Shown: positions 1 through 7,722 of the stretch, piece after piece | How the letters are laid out: each line of letters opens with the position of its first letter | How positions within the stretch are numbered: position 1 is the first letter of the stretch | Program-made: the position numbers and the translations under genes | From: an uncultured Oscillospiraceae bacterium | Lineage (GTDB): Bacteria > Bacillota > Clostridia > Oscillospirales > Oscillospiraceae | Direction of reading: 5' to 3' | Length of the DNA: 45,922 bases | Assembly: GCA_944386985.1 (NCBI GenBank) | Contig: CALXDD010000021.1 | Coordinates: 1-45,922 of the forward strand | Notes under the pieces: generated by a model | What the model was told of the DNA's origin: nothing | Seen by the model: the letters and a program-made list of their open reading frames with translations, nothing else | The model's database searches: none

Positions 1-50
1 TAAAAGCCTTGCTTGCTGCTTGCAAACCATTGATATTACTGGATTTCCAC

Positions 51-131
51 AGATCCTTTAATGACACTCCGACCATACGGAGTATCATGAAAGGATCTGA
101 AAAGATCTCTTGATGATACTCCGCATTTTTT
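51..131 (+). promoter_or_regulatory. Stacked inverted repeats with T-tract (terminator, possible attenuator)
   Basis: Positions 51-71 pair with 78-98 at 19 of 21 positions. Positions 78-88 also pair perfectly with 113-123, and that second stem is followed by a T-run at 126-131. The two stems share 78-88 and so exclude each other, which is the geometry of an antiterminator/terminator pair. It may equally be a plain terminator of a gene to the left of the window. No leader peptide or clear downstream target was identified. Confidence 0.45.
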
Positions 132-203
132 ATTTTCAAGCTTATATGGCAATTTGTGCAGGGGCGCAGCTTAATGCTACGCCCTTTCTCGTTTGCCAAA
201 TGT

Positions 204-314
204 TCACCATCGCTTTAATGAAAGCGTTTCATACTTGTTGGCGAAACAGACCGAGAGGTATTCTTCTGCCAGCCATACCTTTTCCGTTAATTCCAGCTCT
301 TTTTGCTTTCCCAT
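204..314 (-). pseudogene. Possible 36-residue remnant of a mobile-element gene
   Basis: An ATG at 314 opens a 36-codon frame beginning MGKQKELELTEKVWLAEEYL and ending at a TGA at 204. A GGAGAGAG purine run lies about 5 bases upstream. The start resembles the N-terminal helix of small helix-turn-helix proteins such as IS OrfA or excisionase-like proteins, but it stops before a complete DNA-binding domain. I cannot assign a family. The AT-rich surroundings suggest a decayed mobile-element gene, and it may not be expressed at all. Confidence 0.25.
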
Positions 315-537
315 TTATGCTCTCTCCGTTGTTATTTTCTTGTTTTCTTTTAAATTCTTCCAAAGCAACAGGTTTGAGAATGCTTCCCAACAAGCGTTTT
401 GCTACCCCTCGGGCTGCAAAAACAGCAAGGGCGACCACACTTACCCAGTTCGTTGTTAATGCGCTGCCCTCGTACTGGTACAAATAGGTTCTGACTGCAA
501 CTCTGTTGCTGTTTGGTGCATCTTGCGTTGATCTGTC

Positions 538-566
538 TTGAAAAACGGATTTATCTTTTATAAGAT
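538..566 (+). promoter_or_regulatory. Promoter of the LytTR operon
   Basis: A -35 box TTGAAA (538-543) is separated by exactly 17 bases from a -10 box TAAGAT (561-566). This puts the transcript start near 573, just before the GGGAGGGG ribosome binding site of the TTG-initiated LytTR gene. Confidence 0.6.
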
Positions 567-589
567 ACACATAGCGGGAGGGGTGAAAA

Positions 590-1030
590 TTGAAGGTAGC
601 AATCAACATACAGGCTGATATTCAAGAAATTGAAGTCATCATAAATTGTATGGCCGAAGATGAAAATGTTCAAAGAATTGTTTCTGCATTGAATTCTCTC
701 GATACGAAATTATTCTGTCGGCGGCAAGGAGAACAATTTCAAATTGCTTTGAATGATATTTTATATATCGAGTCTGTGGATCGCAAGACTTTTCTTTATA
801 CCGAGCAACAAGTATATGAAACGGACAAGCGACTATACGAGTTAGAAAATCATTTGAAAAACAGATCTTTTTTTCGAGTATCGAAGGCAGTTATTATCAA
901 TTTGAAACGGGCAAAATCCATTCGGCCAGAAATTGGCGCCAGGCTTTTGCTTACCATGGATAACGGAGAAAAAGTTATTGTGTCACGGCAATATTCAAGC
1001 AATATAAAAACAGCATTGGGGGTTATGTAG
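590..1030 (+). CDS. LytTR-family DNA-binding regulator without receiver domain
   Basis: A 146-residue transcription regulator. Residues about 45-143 form a LytTR domain, recognisable by the run through 'ILYIESVDRKTFLYT' and by the 'FFRVSKAVIINL' element followed by 'GEKVIVSRQY' near the C-terminus. There is no N-terminal receiver domain, only about 40 residues of unknown fold, so it is not a phosphorelay response regulator. This layout is typical of stand-alone LytTR proteins paired with a DUF3021-type membrane protein, and such a gene follows at once with no gap. The start is TTG at 590, chosen for the GGGAGGGG sequence 6-10 bases upstream; a nearby GTG is in another frame. A TTGAAA/TAAGAT promoter lies just upstream. 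It probably controls its own operon through an input sensed at the membrane (inference). Confidence 0.8.
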   Translation: MKVAINIQADIQEIEVIINCMAEDENVQRIVSALNSLDTKLFCRRQGEQFQIALNDILYIESVDRKTFLYTEQQVYETDKRLYELENHLKNRSFFRVSKAVIINLKRAKSIRPEIGARLLLTMDNGEKVIVSRQYSSNIKTALGVM

Positions 1031-1522
1031 GTGAATCGCTATCGTTCGATTGTTTGGCGTTTCTTTACGGTATTCTTTTTTATTTTCGGACTGCTCCAGA
1101 CTTTGTTCTTTGCCCGGACCCTCTTCCCCCAATTTCGTGCAAGTGGATTAAATATTGCTCAAACCCTACTTTGCATGGTTTCTGCTATTATTTTGTCCGC
1201 TTTATATTCCATGATCTGCATAGACGGCCAGGAAAGTCCGCATGCAATAAAATCTCGTCTTTTCATTTGCAGCATCCCTTGTGTGCTTATTTGCAGCGTT
1301 CTATCAGTGAATTATGGCATACCATCTCTAATTCTTGATCTTCTTGGAATTGTAGATCGTAGTATGGGAATTTCTATTTGGCTAATTGCTTCCATTCTTT
1401 CCGTCGCAGCTTTGATACTCGCTCTTTTTCTCCTTGAGCGGCACTATCGGCGAATCGGTGAAAAATACGATAGCGCACTTTCTGCGTACAAAGCCCAAAC
1501 AGATGCAATATCCGCCGAATAA
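1031..1522 (+). CDS. Four-helix membrane protein, DUF3021-like
   Basis: A 163-residue protein with four hydrophobic segments (about 10-30, 42-62, 75-95 and 113-135), then a basic, polar tail including 'RRIGEKYDSALSAYKAQ'. A tail of this kind after four helices is typical of DUF3021 proteins, which occur beside LytTR regulators and are thought to restrain or signal to them at the membrane. The GTG start at 1031 directly follows the TAG stop of the LytTR gene, so translation is probably coupled. Family assignment rests on architecture and position, not strong sequence identity; it could be an unrelated small membrane protein. The region is AT-rich compared with the rest of the window, suggesting acquisition together with its neighbours. 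Confidence 0.6.
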   Translation: MNRYRSIVWRFFTVFFFIFGLLQTLFFARTLFPQFRASGLNIAQTLLCMVSAIILSALYSMICIDGQESPHAIKSRLFICSIPCVLICSVLSVNYGIPSLILDLLGIVDRSMGISIWLIASILSVAALILALFLLERHYRRIGEKYDSALSAYKAQTDAISAE

Positions 1523-1534
1523 AGCGAGGTTAAC

Positions 1535-1804
1535 ATGGATATTTTACTTTATTTCGGAGGACCTGCTTTTATCGCCTTTCTTATTCAATTCTTCATTGGA
1601 TGTAAAACGCAACACAAAATTTTACGATATATTCCGATTTATTGCTTTGCTATCACACTTGCTTTTGCCATCATCGCTCTAACAGCAGATTCTGGTTTCT
1701 TCCTTGGTGGTAATGTTATAGCTGCGCTTGTGTGGTGCATCATCGGGATCTGCTTTCTGTCAGGATATGCTCTGGCGATCTTTCTGTGTAAATATAGAAA
1801 ATGA
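1535..1804 (+). CDS. Small three-helix membrane protein, unknown function
   Basis: An 89-residue, highly hydrophobic protein with three predicted membrane spans (about 4-22, 31-50 and 58-82) and a short basic tail ending CKYRK. The ATG at 1535 has a GCGAGG ribosome binding site and lies 12 bases after the preceding gene, so it is the third gene of the LytTR operon. A strong terminator (1855-1897) closes the operon. I do not recognise a family. Its position suggests a membrane partner or target of the LytTR/DUF3021-like pair, but no function can be read from the sequence. Confidence 0.6.
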   Translation: MDILLYFGGPAFIAFLIQFFIGCKTQHKILRYIPIYCFAITLAFAIIALTADSGFFLGGNVIAALVWCIIGICFLSGYALAIFLCKYRK

Positions 1805-1854
1805 TGGAGTGTAAGATAAGTTTAGCCTCTGTCATATGGCTGTCATATACCTGT

Positions 1855-1897
1855 AAACGGCGGTTTTGATCAATTCAATCAAAACCGCCGTTTTCTT
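1855..1897 (+). terminator. Intrinsic terminator after LytTR operon
   Basis: A perfect 16-bp stem (1855-1870 with 1878-1893), a 7-base loop and a T-rich tail. It separates the plus-strand island from the minus-strand chaperone operon. The stem begins with A residues, so it can also act in the opposite direction on read-through from the J-protein gene. Confidence 0.85.
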
Positions 1898-2005
1898 TGA
1901 AAAAATGTTCTGCCTATCGGGGGCGAAGAAAGCCGGATTCACCCCTCTTATACCGGCGGATTGGAACTCCTAAGGGCAATGATTTTCTCCCATCCGGTTT
2001 GGTCC

Positions 2006-5000
2006 TTACGGCTCCAGAAGCCGCCGCCGATGTTCTTCGAATCCCAGCTTTGTAAGGGAGCTGGGGCCAAAAGCCAAAGCGGAGAAGTTGTTGTGCAGAA
2101 GGGGTTCAAGCCGGGGTACGCTGAGGAAAAAGAGATCGAGGAAATCCCGGATCCGCGCAAAGTCATAGTGGATCAGGTAGCGTGGAATCATGCAACCTCC
2201 AAATTCCGCCTTATGGACCTTCTTCTCTGTATGGATATACTCCCGCTGGTCCCCCACCAGGTAGTCGATGCTCTTGCTGCCGTCCTGAATCAGAATCGCC
2301 AGATCCCGGCGTCCGGTGTCCGCCTGCTCATGGAGCAGCACCAGGTGAACCGCTCCCAGGTCCTCCAGCTCCCAGGACAAAGAGAGGTACTCCAGTGCAC
2401 CCATTTCAAACCGCACCAGCTGATCCCCCAGGGCCAGACGGGCGGCGGCATCTACTTCCCGGGTGGAGAGCGCCTCCCCCGCTTCCCGATATGCAAAACG
2501 GCAAGGCGGCGCAGGCAGCACATACCGGCGGCGCAGCAGCGGGCCGCCAACCTCCTCCACGGAGAAGCCTCCCAGGGTACGCTTGACAAAATAATAGTAG
2601 GCGTCCTTGTTGTTGCGATAGACCTTGTCGGACCACCGGGCGTTCCCATTATGAATACCATTCAGTATCGCAACCAGAGCGTCAATGGCCTTCTTGGGAG
2701 TGCGGTGTACGGCATAGTCCGGCAAAAAGCCCATGCGGAAGGGGACCTGGGAAATCTCGTCGGACTGGACGTAGCAATAACTCTCCCAGTCGGACAGCAG
2801 TGCATTCCAGGACTGGGAGGCGTCCTGGAAACGCAGCAGGGCACAGGTCCCAGGCACAGAGGCGGTCACGAAGCTGTGCCGGCTCCAGAGCAGGACCAGA
2901 TCGTGATTGACCACCAGACGGGTGACCCATTTCTTCTCAAACTCCTGAAACAGCTGCTCCAGCAGGGCAGGGGTAATGTCGTCCCCCTCAAAATCCTGGC
3001 TGGGCATACCGGAACGATCCACATGGAGGTGGCTGCACAGGCCGGTGCTCAGCTCTGTCAGACTGCGGGCGGGGGAAAACACCTCCGCAAAGATCTCCCC
3101 GGCAATGCGCTGCGCCTGATCCGGCGAAGCTACATTGTCCCGGCAAAATTCCTTGCACAGCAGCAGATTCTCCTCCGTTCTCCGGAAGGTGAGCAGACGC
3201 CCGTTGCCGTACCAGGCACAGCAGTACATTTCTCCCTCTGCCTCCCGGTAAAAGCGGGCGGGCCGGAGGATAGCGGTACCGCCCTCCGCGGAAACCAGGC
3301 AGGCGGCCTCCCCCGCAAGAGCGGCGGCAGTCCGGGGAATCAGGCTGTCAGGGAGCCCTATCCGGGCCAGCCGCTCCCGCAGATGGGCCGCCGCATCCTC
3401 AAATTCATCCTGGTATGCGGACAGGATGGGGAGCAGGAGAAGAAATACCTCGTCGTCCTCCAGCTGGGAAAGGCCCCAGAAGGGCAGCGGCGGATTCCAC
3501 AGTGCCTGGCCGTCCAGACGGTACTCCACATAAAACTGGTGGAAAAAGAGCTGAATCTCCAGCGTACGTTCTATGCTTTGGCCGTTTTCGTCCGTGCCGT
3601 ACTGGGTGAGGGGAATGGAGCGGGACAACCCCGCCTGGGCCAGCCGCTGGTTCCACACGGCGTTGGAGGGGAATTCCTGGTCCAAAAGAGCGTACAAACT
3701 CTCCTGCCCCTGATCCTCCGCCCAGTAGAAGGCGGTCTGAAGAAAATAGCGCAGGAAAAGAGGATGGGAGAGGGTACAGCACGCCGGAGAAATCTCCTCC
3801 AGCGCCAGCCCGGCCAGCCGCTCCCGTTCCTGCCTGGCCGCCAGCTCCGCCTCCCGCTGAAGCAGGGCCTGCCGGATGGTCCCCACCACATCCTGGGCGT
3901 ACGGCAAAGTGGGGTCCGCCTGATAGATCGCCGACAGGTTTTGGAGAAAATAGGGGTTGGAGAACCAGCTGCACCAGTAGGACAGCACCTGATCCCGGAC
4001 AAAAAGTCTGTTTTGGATGGCACGGCGGAAATCCTCCCGGGCCATGAACTGATCCACCAGCGCCCTGCCCTGGGGAGAGTCCTCTCCGCCTGCCACCTTC
4101 ACATCCCCGCCCATGTTGCTGTACGCGGTGCGCAGCTCCACAAAGCGCTCTCGCTGCCCGCATACCTCCGGCGCCTTTTCCATGGCAATTTCCCGCAGAC
4201 GGCCATAGAAAATTTTAGCCCGCCCCATAACGGCACTGTTTAGATCAAAGGTGTTCCACAGGACCTCATAGGCGTCCTCCGGAAGTGCCTGACAGGAAAA
4301 AAATGCCTCCAGCAGGCGCAGCGAAACGGCGCTGCGCTCCCCCTGGACATTTCCGGAGCATTTTTCCTTGATGTGAGCGCTGCTGTACCGGTTCAGAATC
4401 TTCTGAAGCCGCTCCAAAGCCGGCTGGTCCCATACCCCTTCCCGAATCAGGTCACACAGGGCGTCATAATCCTGATAGGCGGCGGAGAGCACAATGTCAT
4501 TGCCCTGCAGCTTGCGGACCAGGGGACCCAGAATGGCAATGCGCAGAATGTCATCCAGCCCTTCAAAGCCGGCGCCCTCCTCCAGGGCAAACTCTGTGTG
4601 GTCCTGGTAGACCACAGCCCGAAAGCGGTAGGCCACAGCCAGAGCGGTTTGAAACTCTTTGGGGGGCGGGAGTTCCTGCCCTGCCTCATCCACTGCCCTC
4701 CGCAGAGCCTCGGTAAACCGGGGATCATGAAAGACGGCCAGAAATTCCGGAGAGGTAAACCAGAGGTCCCACTGCCGGCGGTCCCGGCGCTGCTTGGAGC
4801 AATACAGCTCCCCAAAACGCTCCAGAGCCGGAGAGGCAAATGGCCGCTCCGGTTCCGACTCTTCCGAAAGGGTAAAGCCTCCCGCCCCCGTGCTGTCTTC
4901 CCGCAAAGGCGATTCCTCCGGGAACTGCGGCTGCGGGGCGGGAGCTTCCGGGGAGTCGGCGGGCTGCTCCTGTCCCCGGGCATAGGCTGCGGCCTGCTCA

Positions 5001-5134
5001 TAGGCCCGGCGCACCGTCAGAAACTCCTCCGGATGTTCCTCCGGGTTATACCGGGCCGCCGCCGCGGCGTAGGCCCGGCGGATGGCGCTGAGATCCCGGG
5101 TGGGCGCAAGGCCCAAAATATCCCAAATGTTCAC
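2006..5134 (-). CDS. Very large J-domain-like co-chaperone of the adjacent Hsp70
   Basis: A 1,042-residue protein whose first 55 residues read as a J domain: 'MNIWDILGLAPTRDLSAIRRAY', then 'RYNPEEHPEEFLTVRRAYEQA'. The invariant HPD tripeptide that stimulates Hsp70 ATPase is replaced by NPE in the loop, so activity is likely altered or highly partner-specific. A proline/glutamate-rich linker (about 57-100) follows, then roughly 900 residues with no membrane segment and no domain I recognise; parts are rich in aromatic residues and look alpha-helical. The ATG overlaps the stop of the upstream Hsp70 gene (ATGA), so the two proteins are made together, as in E. coli hscC with djlC. It is far longer than ordinary J proteins (about 100-480 residues). 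The C-terminal part may be the client-binding or scaffold module (inference). Confidence 0.75.
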   Translation of the reverse strand: MNIWDILGLAPTRDLSAIRRAYAAAAARYNPEEHPEEFLTVRRAYEQAAAYARGQEQPADSPEAPAPQPQFPEESPLREDSTGAGGFTLSEESEPERPFASPALERFGELYCSKQRRDRRQWDLWFTSPEFLAVFHDPRFTEALRRAVDEAGQELPPPKEFQTALAVAYRFRAVVYQDHTEFALEEGAGFEGLDDILRIAILGPLVRKLQGNDIVLSAAYQDYDALCDLIREGVWDQPALERLQKILNRYSSAHIKEKCSGNVQGERSAVSLRLLEAFFSCQALPEDAYEVLWNTFDLNSAVMGRAKIFYGRLREIAMEKAPEVCGQRERFVELRTAYSNMGGDVKVAGGEDSPQGRALVDQFMAREDFRRAIQNRLFVRDQVLSYWCSWFSNPYFLQNLSAIYQADPTLPYAQDVVGTIRQALLQREAELAARQERERLAGLALEEISPACCTLSHPLFLRYFLQTAFYWAEDQGQESLYALLDQEFPSNAVWNQRLAQAGLSRSIPLTQYGTDENGQSIERTLEIQLFFHQFYVEYRLDGQALWNPPLPFWGLSQLEDDEVFLLLLPILSAYQDEFEDAAAHLRERLARIGLPDSLIPRTAAALAGEAACLVSAEGGTAILRPARFYREAEGEMYCCAWYGNGRLLTFRRTEENLLLCKEFCRDNVASPDQAQRIAGEIFAEVFSPARSLTELSTGLCSHLHVDRSGMPSQDFEGDDITPALLEQLFQEFEKKWVTRLVVNHDLVLLWSRHSFVTASVPGTCALLRFQDASQSWNALLSDWESYCYVQSDEISQVPFRMGFLPDYAVHRTPKKAIDALVAILNGIHNGNARWSDKVYRNNKDAYYYFVKRTLGGFSVEEVGGPLLRRRYVLPAPPCRFAYREAGEALSTREVDAAARLALGDQLVRFEMGALEYLSLSWELEDLGAVHLVLLHEQADTGRRDLAILIQDGSKSIDYLVGDQREYIHTEKKVHKAEFGGCMIPRYLIHYDFARIRDFLDLFFLSVPRLEPLLHNNFSALAFGPSSLTKLGFEEHRRRLLEP

Positions 5135-6870
5135 AGCATATCCTCCTCATCCTCGATGTACGGCTCTCCCCAGATATCCCGCTGGGCCCAGGCTTCCAGA
5201 TCCTCCAGATGCCGGCGCAGGCGCTCCCGCTCCTGGGCCAGCCGGATGGGGCTTCCGGATTGAAGGGCCTGGGTCAGGCACTGGATAATGCCTGCAGCCT
5301 CCTCCCTCCGCCTGTCGGACAGCTGGGCAAACAGCCGCTCCGCTCTGGAGAGGAGCAGCAGATCCTCCTCCTGGGGCAGAGATTGGTCCGGAAGGGCGTT
5401 CAGCCGCTCCAGCGCCCGGGCGATCTCCTCCTCCGACCAGTTGAGCCGGGGGTTGAGGATGACGGTGCGCCTGCGGTCCCCTCCGCTGCTCTCTGCGGTG
5501 ACCTCCAAAATCCCGTTGATATCATAGGCAAAGGTGACCGCCGCCGATTGCTTTCCCGCCTCGTCCGGCGGGACCGAGACGGACAGCTCACCCAGGAGGA
5601 GGTTGTCGGCGGCGTAGTAGTTTTCTCCCTGGTAGATGGCCAGGCGAATATGCCGCTGATTGTTGGCGAGGGTAAAGAACCGCTCTGTGCGGCGCGCCGG
5701 GAGAATGCTGCTTCTCTGAATCAGGGTGGCCATGTGGGGGTTGGCGTCCTGGACGTCGTTGCAGGCAGCCACACCCAGGGAGAAGGGGCACACGTCGGTC
5801 ATCACAATGTCCTGAAGACCGGCGGAGCGCTGCTTGATGCCGGCGCACAGCCCCACCCCCAGGGCCACGGTGTGCTCCGGGTGTTTGGCCAGAGTGGGGC
5901 GCTTGGAAAACAGCTCCTCCAGATAGTCCACGAAAACGCTCAGCTGGGAGGAGCCCCCCACCAGCACCACATCGCTGATGGCGGAGATGGGAATGCCGCT
6001 GTCCCGGACTGCCCGGACGATGACCTCCTTGACCTGCCGGAAGATGGGCTGGCAGATGGCCCGCAGCGTCTCCCCATCCAGAGGGACGCTCCGCGTCTCC
6101 CCGTCAATTTGACAGGCCAGGATGCAGCCCCGGTCCCGCATCCGGGAGAGGCCGATTTTTCCCTTTTCCGCCAGAGCCAGCAGCTGCCGCTGCTGCTGAG
6201 GGGCCAGATTCGGCCAGGAAAGGCCGGTCTGGTCGCAGAAGTAAGAAGCAATGGCCCGGTCAATGTCGTTGCCGCCCAGCCGGTTGTTTCCCGCAATGGC
6301 CACGATCTCCACCATGTTTTCAAAGCAGTCCACTACGCTCACGTCCAGCGTGCCGCCGCCGAAGTCCACGACCAGCAGCCGCTGCTCCTGCTGATGTGCG
6401 GCATGGCTGTGATAGAGCGCCGCCGCGGAGGGCTCGTTGATCAGCCGCTTCACCGGAAGCCCCGCCAGCTGAGCCGCCAGCCGGGTGGCGCAGCGCTGGT
6501 TGTCATTGAAATAGGCGGGAACGCTGATAACGGCCTCCTCGATCTCCTCCCCCAGCGCCTCCCGGGCAGTCTGGGCCAGCTTCCGGAGGACAAGTGCAGA
6601 CAGCTCGTGGGGCAGGAAGGTCTTTCCGCCCAGCAGGAATTCCTTTTGCGTGCCCATCCAGGTCTTGAAGGAGGCCGCAGTCTCCCCGGGATGGGTGATG
6701 AGCCGCTCCCTGGCCACGGCGCCCACCGTAACGGCGCCGTCCTCCAGCACGCCCACACAGCTGGGCGTCATGAATTGCCCCCACTCGTTGGGGAGCAGTT
6801 CCGGATGTCCATTTCGATATACACTGACCAGTGAGTTGGTCGTGCCCAGATCAATTCCAATCATTGCCAT
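5131..6870 (-). CDS. hscC: Hsp70-family chaperone, HscC-like (copy 1)
   Basis: A 579-residue Hsp70. The ATPase domain shows the phosphate-1 loop 'GIDLGTTNS' (residues 5-13), 'VVDFGGGTLDVSVVD' (phosphate 2), and 'DVVLVGGSSQL' (adenosine site). The substrate-binding part begins 'TDVCPFSLGVAACND' and includes 'IYQGEN' and 'AYDINGILEVTAES'. The reduced lid and the wording TDVCPFSLGV match E. coli HscC (Hsc62) rather than the housekeeping DnaK, and the C-terminus lacks a DnaK-type tail. HscC proteins are specialised Hsp70s that work only with atypical J proteins. It is the first large gene of a minus-strand operon and overlaps the 1,042-residue J protein by four bases. There is no CIRCE element upstream, so HrcA heat-shock control is not evident. 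The start at 6870 has GGAGA 11 bases upstream; ATG at 6864 is an alternative. Confidence 0.9.
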   Translation of the reverse strand: MAMIGIDLGTTNSLVSVYRNGHPELLPNEWGQFMTPSCVGVLEDGAVTVGAVARERLITHPGETAASFKTWMGTQKEFLLGGKTFLPHELSALVLRKLAQTAREALGEEIEEAVISVPAYFNDNQRCATRLAAQLAGLPVKRLINEPSAAALYHSHAAHQQEQRLLVVDFGGGTLDVSVVDCFENMVEIVAIAGNNRLGGNDIDRAIASYFCDQTGLSWPNLAPQQQRQLLALAEKGKIGLSRMRDRGCILACQIDGETRSVPLDGETLRAICQPIFRQVKEVIVRAVRDSGIPISAISDVVLVGGSSQLSVFVDYLEELFSKRPTLAKHPEHTVALGVGLCAGIKQRSAGLQDIVMTDVCPFSLGVAACNDVQDANPHMATLIQRSSILPARRTERFFTLANNQRHIRLAIYQGENYYAADNLLLGELSVSVPPDEAGKQSAAVTFAYDINGILEVTAESSGGDRRRTVILNPRLNWSEEEIARALERLNALPDQSLPQEEDLLLLSRAERLFAQLSDRRREEAAGIIQCLTQALQSGSPIRLAQERERLRRHLEDLEAWAQRDIWGEPYIEDEEDML

Positions 6871-6992
6871 AGGTTTGCGGTCTCCTTTGCGCCATTATTG
6901 CAGCACCTTGATGCCAAGAGGCATAAAAAGCCCCTTCTCCTCATATGAAATCCGCCGCGTCTCTGGTACGCGCGATACCGGAAGCAGAACAG

Positions 6993-7181
6993 CTACGCTT
7001 TTACATCCATTCCTCGGTTGCAGTATTCGACCGTGTCTGCGCCTGTGAAGGGACTACGGGTGTACCGGTGTCGCTCCGCTTGCAGCCAATATTGCTCAGC
7101 CAGGTATTTTTCAGCCGCGAGTTTGTACCAATTTGGCCAATCTACATGTTTCCTCTCCTGAAACCGTGCTTTGCCCACCAT
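6993..7181 (-). CDS. Possible 62-residue protein leading the Hsp70 operon
   Basis: A 62-residue basic, tryptophan- and tyrosine-rich frame (begins MVGKARFQERKHVDWPNWY, ends GMDVKA) lies on the same strand 122 bases upstream of the first Hsp70. An AGGAA ribosome binding site precedes the ATG, and a TATAAT box (plus-strand 7216-7221) lies about 35 bases further upstream. It has no membrane span, no cysteine cluster and no family I know. It may be a genuine small protein transcribed with the chaperone pair or chance coding in a leader; the good start signals favour the first reading slightly. Confidence 0.4.
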   Translation of the reverse strand: MVGKARFQERKHVDWPNWYKLAAEKYLAEQYWLQAERHRYTRSPFTGADTVEYCNRGMDVKA

Positions 7182-7215
7182 GATTTCCTGCCTATTCAGG
7201 CAAAATTATCCATAT

Positions 7216-7221
7216 ATTATA
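7216..7221 (-). promoter_or_regulatory. Probable -10 box upstream of the Hsp70 operon
   Basis: Read on the minus strand this is TATAAT inside an AT-rich stretch, about 35 bases before the 62-residue frame and about 350 bases before the Hsp70 start. A convincing -35 box at the right distance was not found. No CIRCE inverted repeat is present. Confidence 0.35.
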
Positions 7222-7722
7222 TTATCGGCTGATTTCTATAAAACGTAATATGACACAGCACCCATACGCTGTCATCCCACAGCGTTGCCTCTTAAAAACA
7301 TAAGAAAATATAACATTCGTTTATCCTCGGCAAGCATGTACGAAAAACCCTTTATACAAGGGGAACCTCCCCTATCCAGATGCGTCTGAACCCCGCTTTT
7401 TGCTGAAGAGGCTGTGCTTGAGCGTCCTCAGATCGCCCCCATGGATGGTATCTTAATCACACCATCAGCGGTACAACGCAGGCAGTCAGAGGCAGGAAAA
7501 CGCTCCCCATCTGAGCCGGCAAAAGGCGCCGGCAAAGATTGGGGAGCGCTTCCGACAGAAGAAGCCGCCGCACACTGCTTTGGCGCGCAGCGAATGAAAT
7601 CGGAGCAGAAACAATTACTATCGAGCAAAAATCTCAAGAAATGCGATTCTTTTCGCAAGAGGTGCGCCTGCCAGTCAATCGAGCAGCTATGTACCGCCGC
7701 CCAACAGACGGCGGGCCGCAAA
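7222..7722. other. Intergenic stretch between VWA gene and Hsp70 operon
   Basis: About 500 bases without a gene I can support. It contains the terminator-like hairpin of the VWA gene (7501-7548) and otherwise only shadow frames. The half next to the Hsp70 operon is AT-rich and holds that operon's leader. A 294-residue plus-strand open frame that starts here is an antisense shadow of the VWA gene. Confidence 0.5.
7501..7548 (-). terminator. Hairpin terminator after the VWA gene
   Basis: A 9-bp outer stem (7501-7509 with 7540-7548) encloses a second GCCGGC hairpin. On the minus strand the structure is followed by TTTTCC. It lies about 175 bases past the VWA stop codon. Confidence 0.6.

Larger units (their letters stand above)
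1..589. other. AT-rich leader of the first island, no confident gene
   Basis: This stretch is visibly richer in A and T than the sequence after about 1,900. It contains a stacked inverted repeat near its start (51-131), a possible 36-residue open frame on the minus strand (204-314), and a promoter for the LytTR gene at its right end (538-566). The longer open frames here have no recognisable family and no good ribosome binding site. One minus-strand frame (229-609) carries a short hydrophobic stretch and overlaps the 36-residue frame in another register. I read the region as decayed mobile-element or intergenic DNA; this is inference from composition and broken frames. Confidence 0.4.

Noticed and set aside
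1961-4243. 760-codon plus-strand open frame
   Set aside because: Antisense to the 1,042-residue J-like protein; Pro/Gln/Gly-rich composition with no family and no ribosome binding site, as expected in high-GC shadow frames.
5209-6834. 541-codon plus-strand open frame
   Set aside because: Lies wholly antisense to the first Hsp70, whose motifs are unmistakable.
6871-7300. Possible CIRCE/HrcA heat-shock operator before the Hsp70
   Set aside because: The TTAGCACTC-N9-GAGTGCTAA repeat is absent here and before the second Hsp70.
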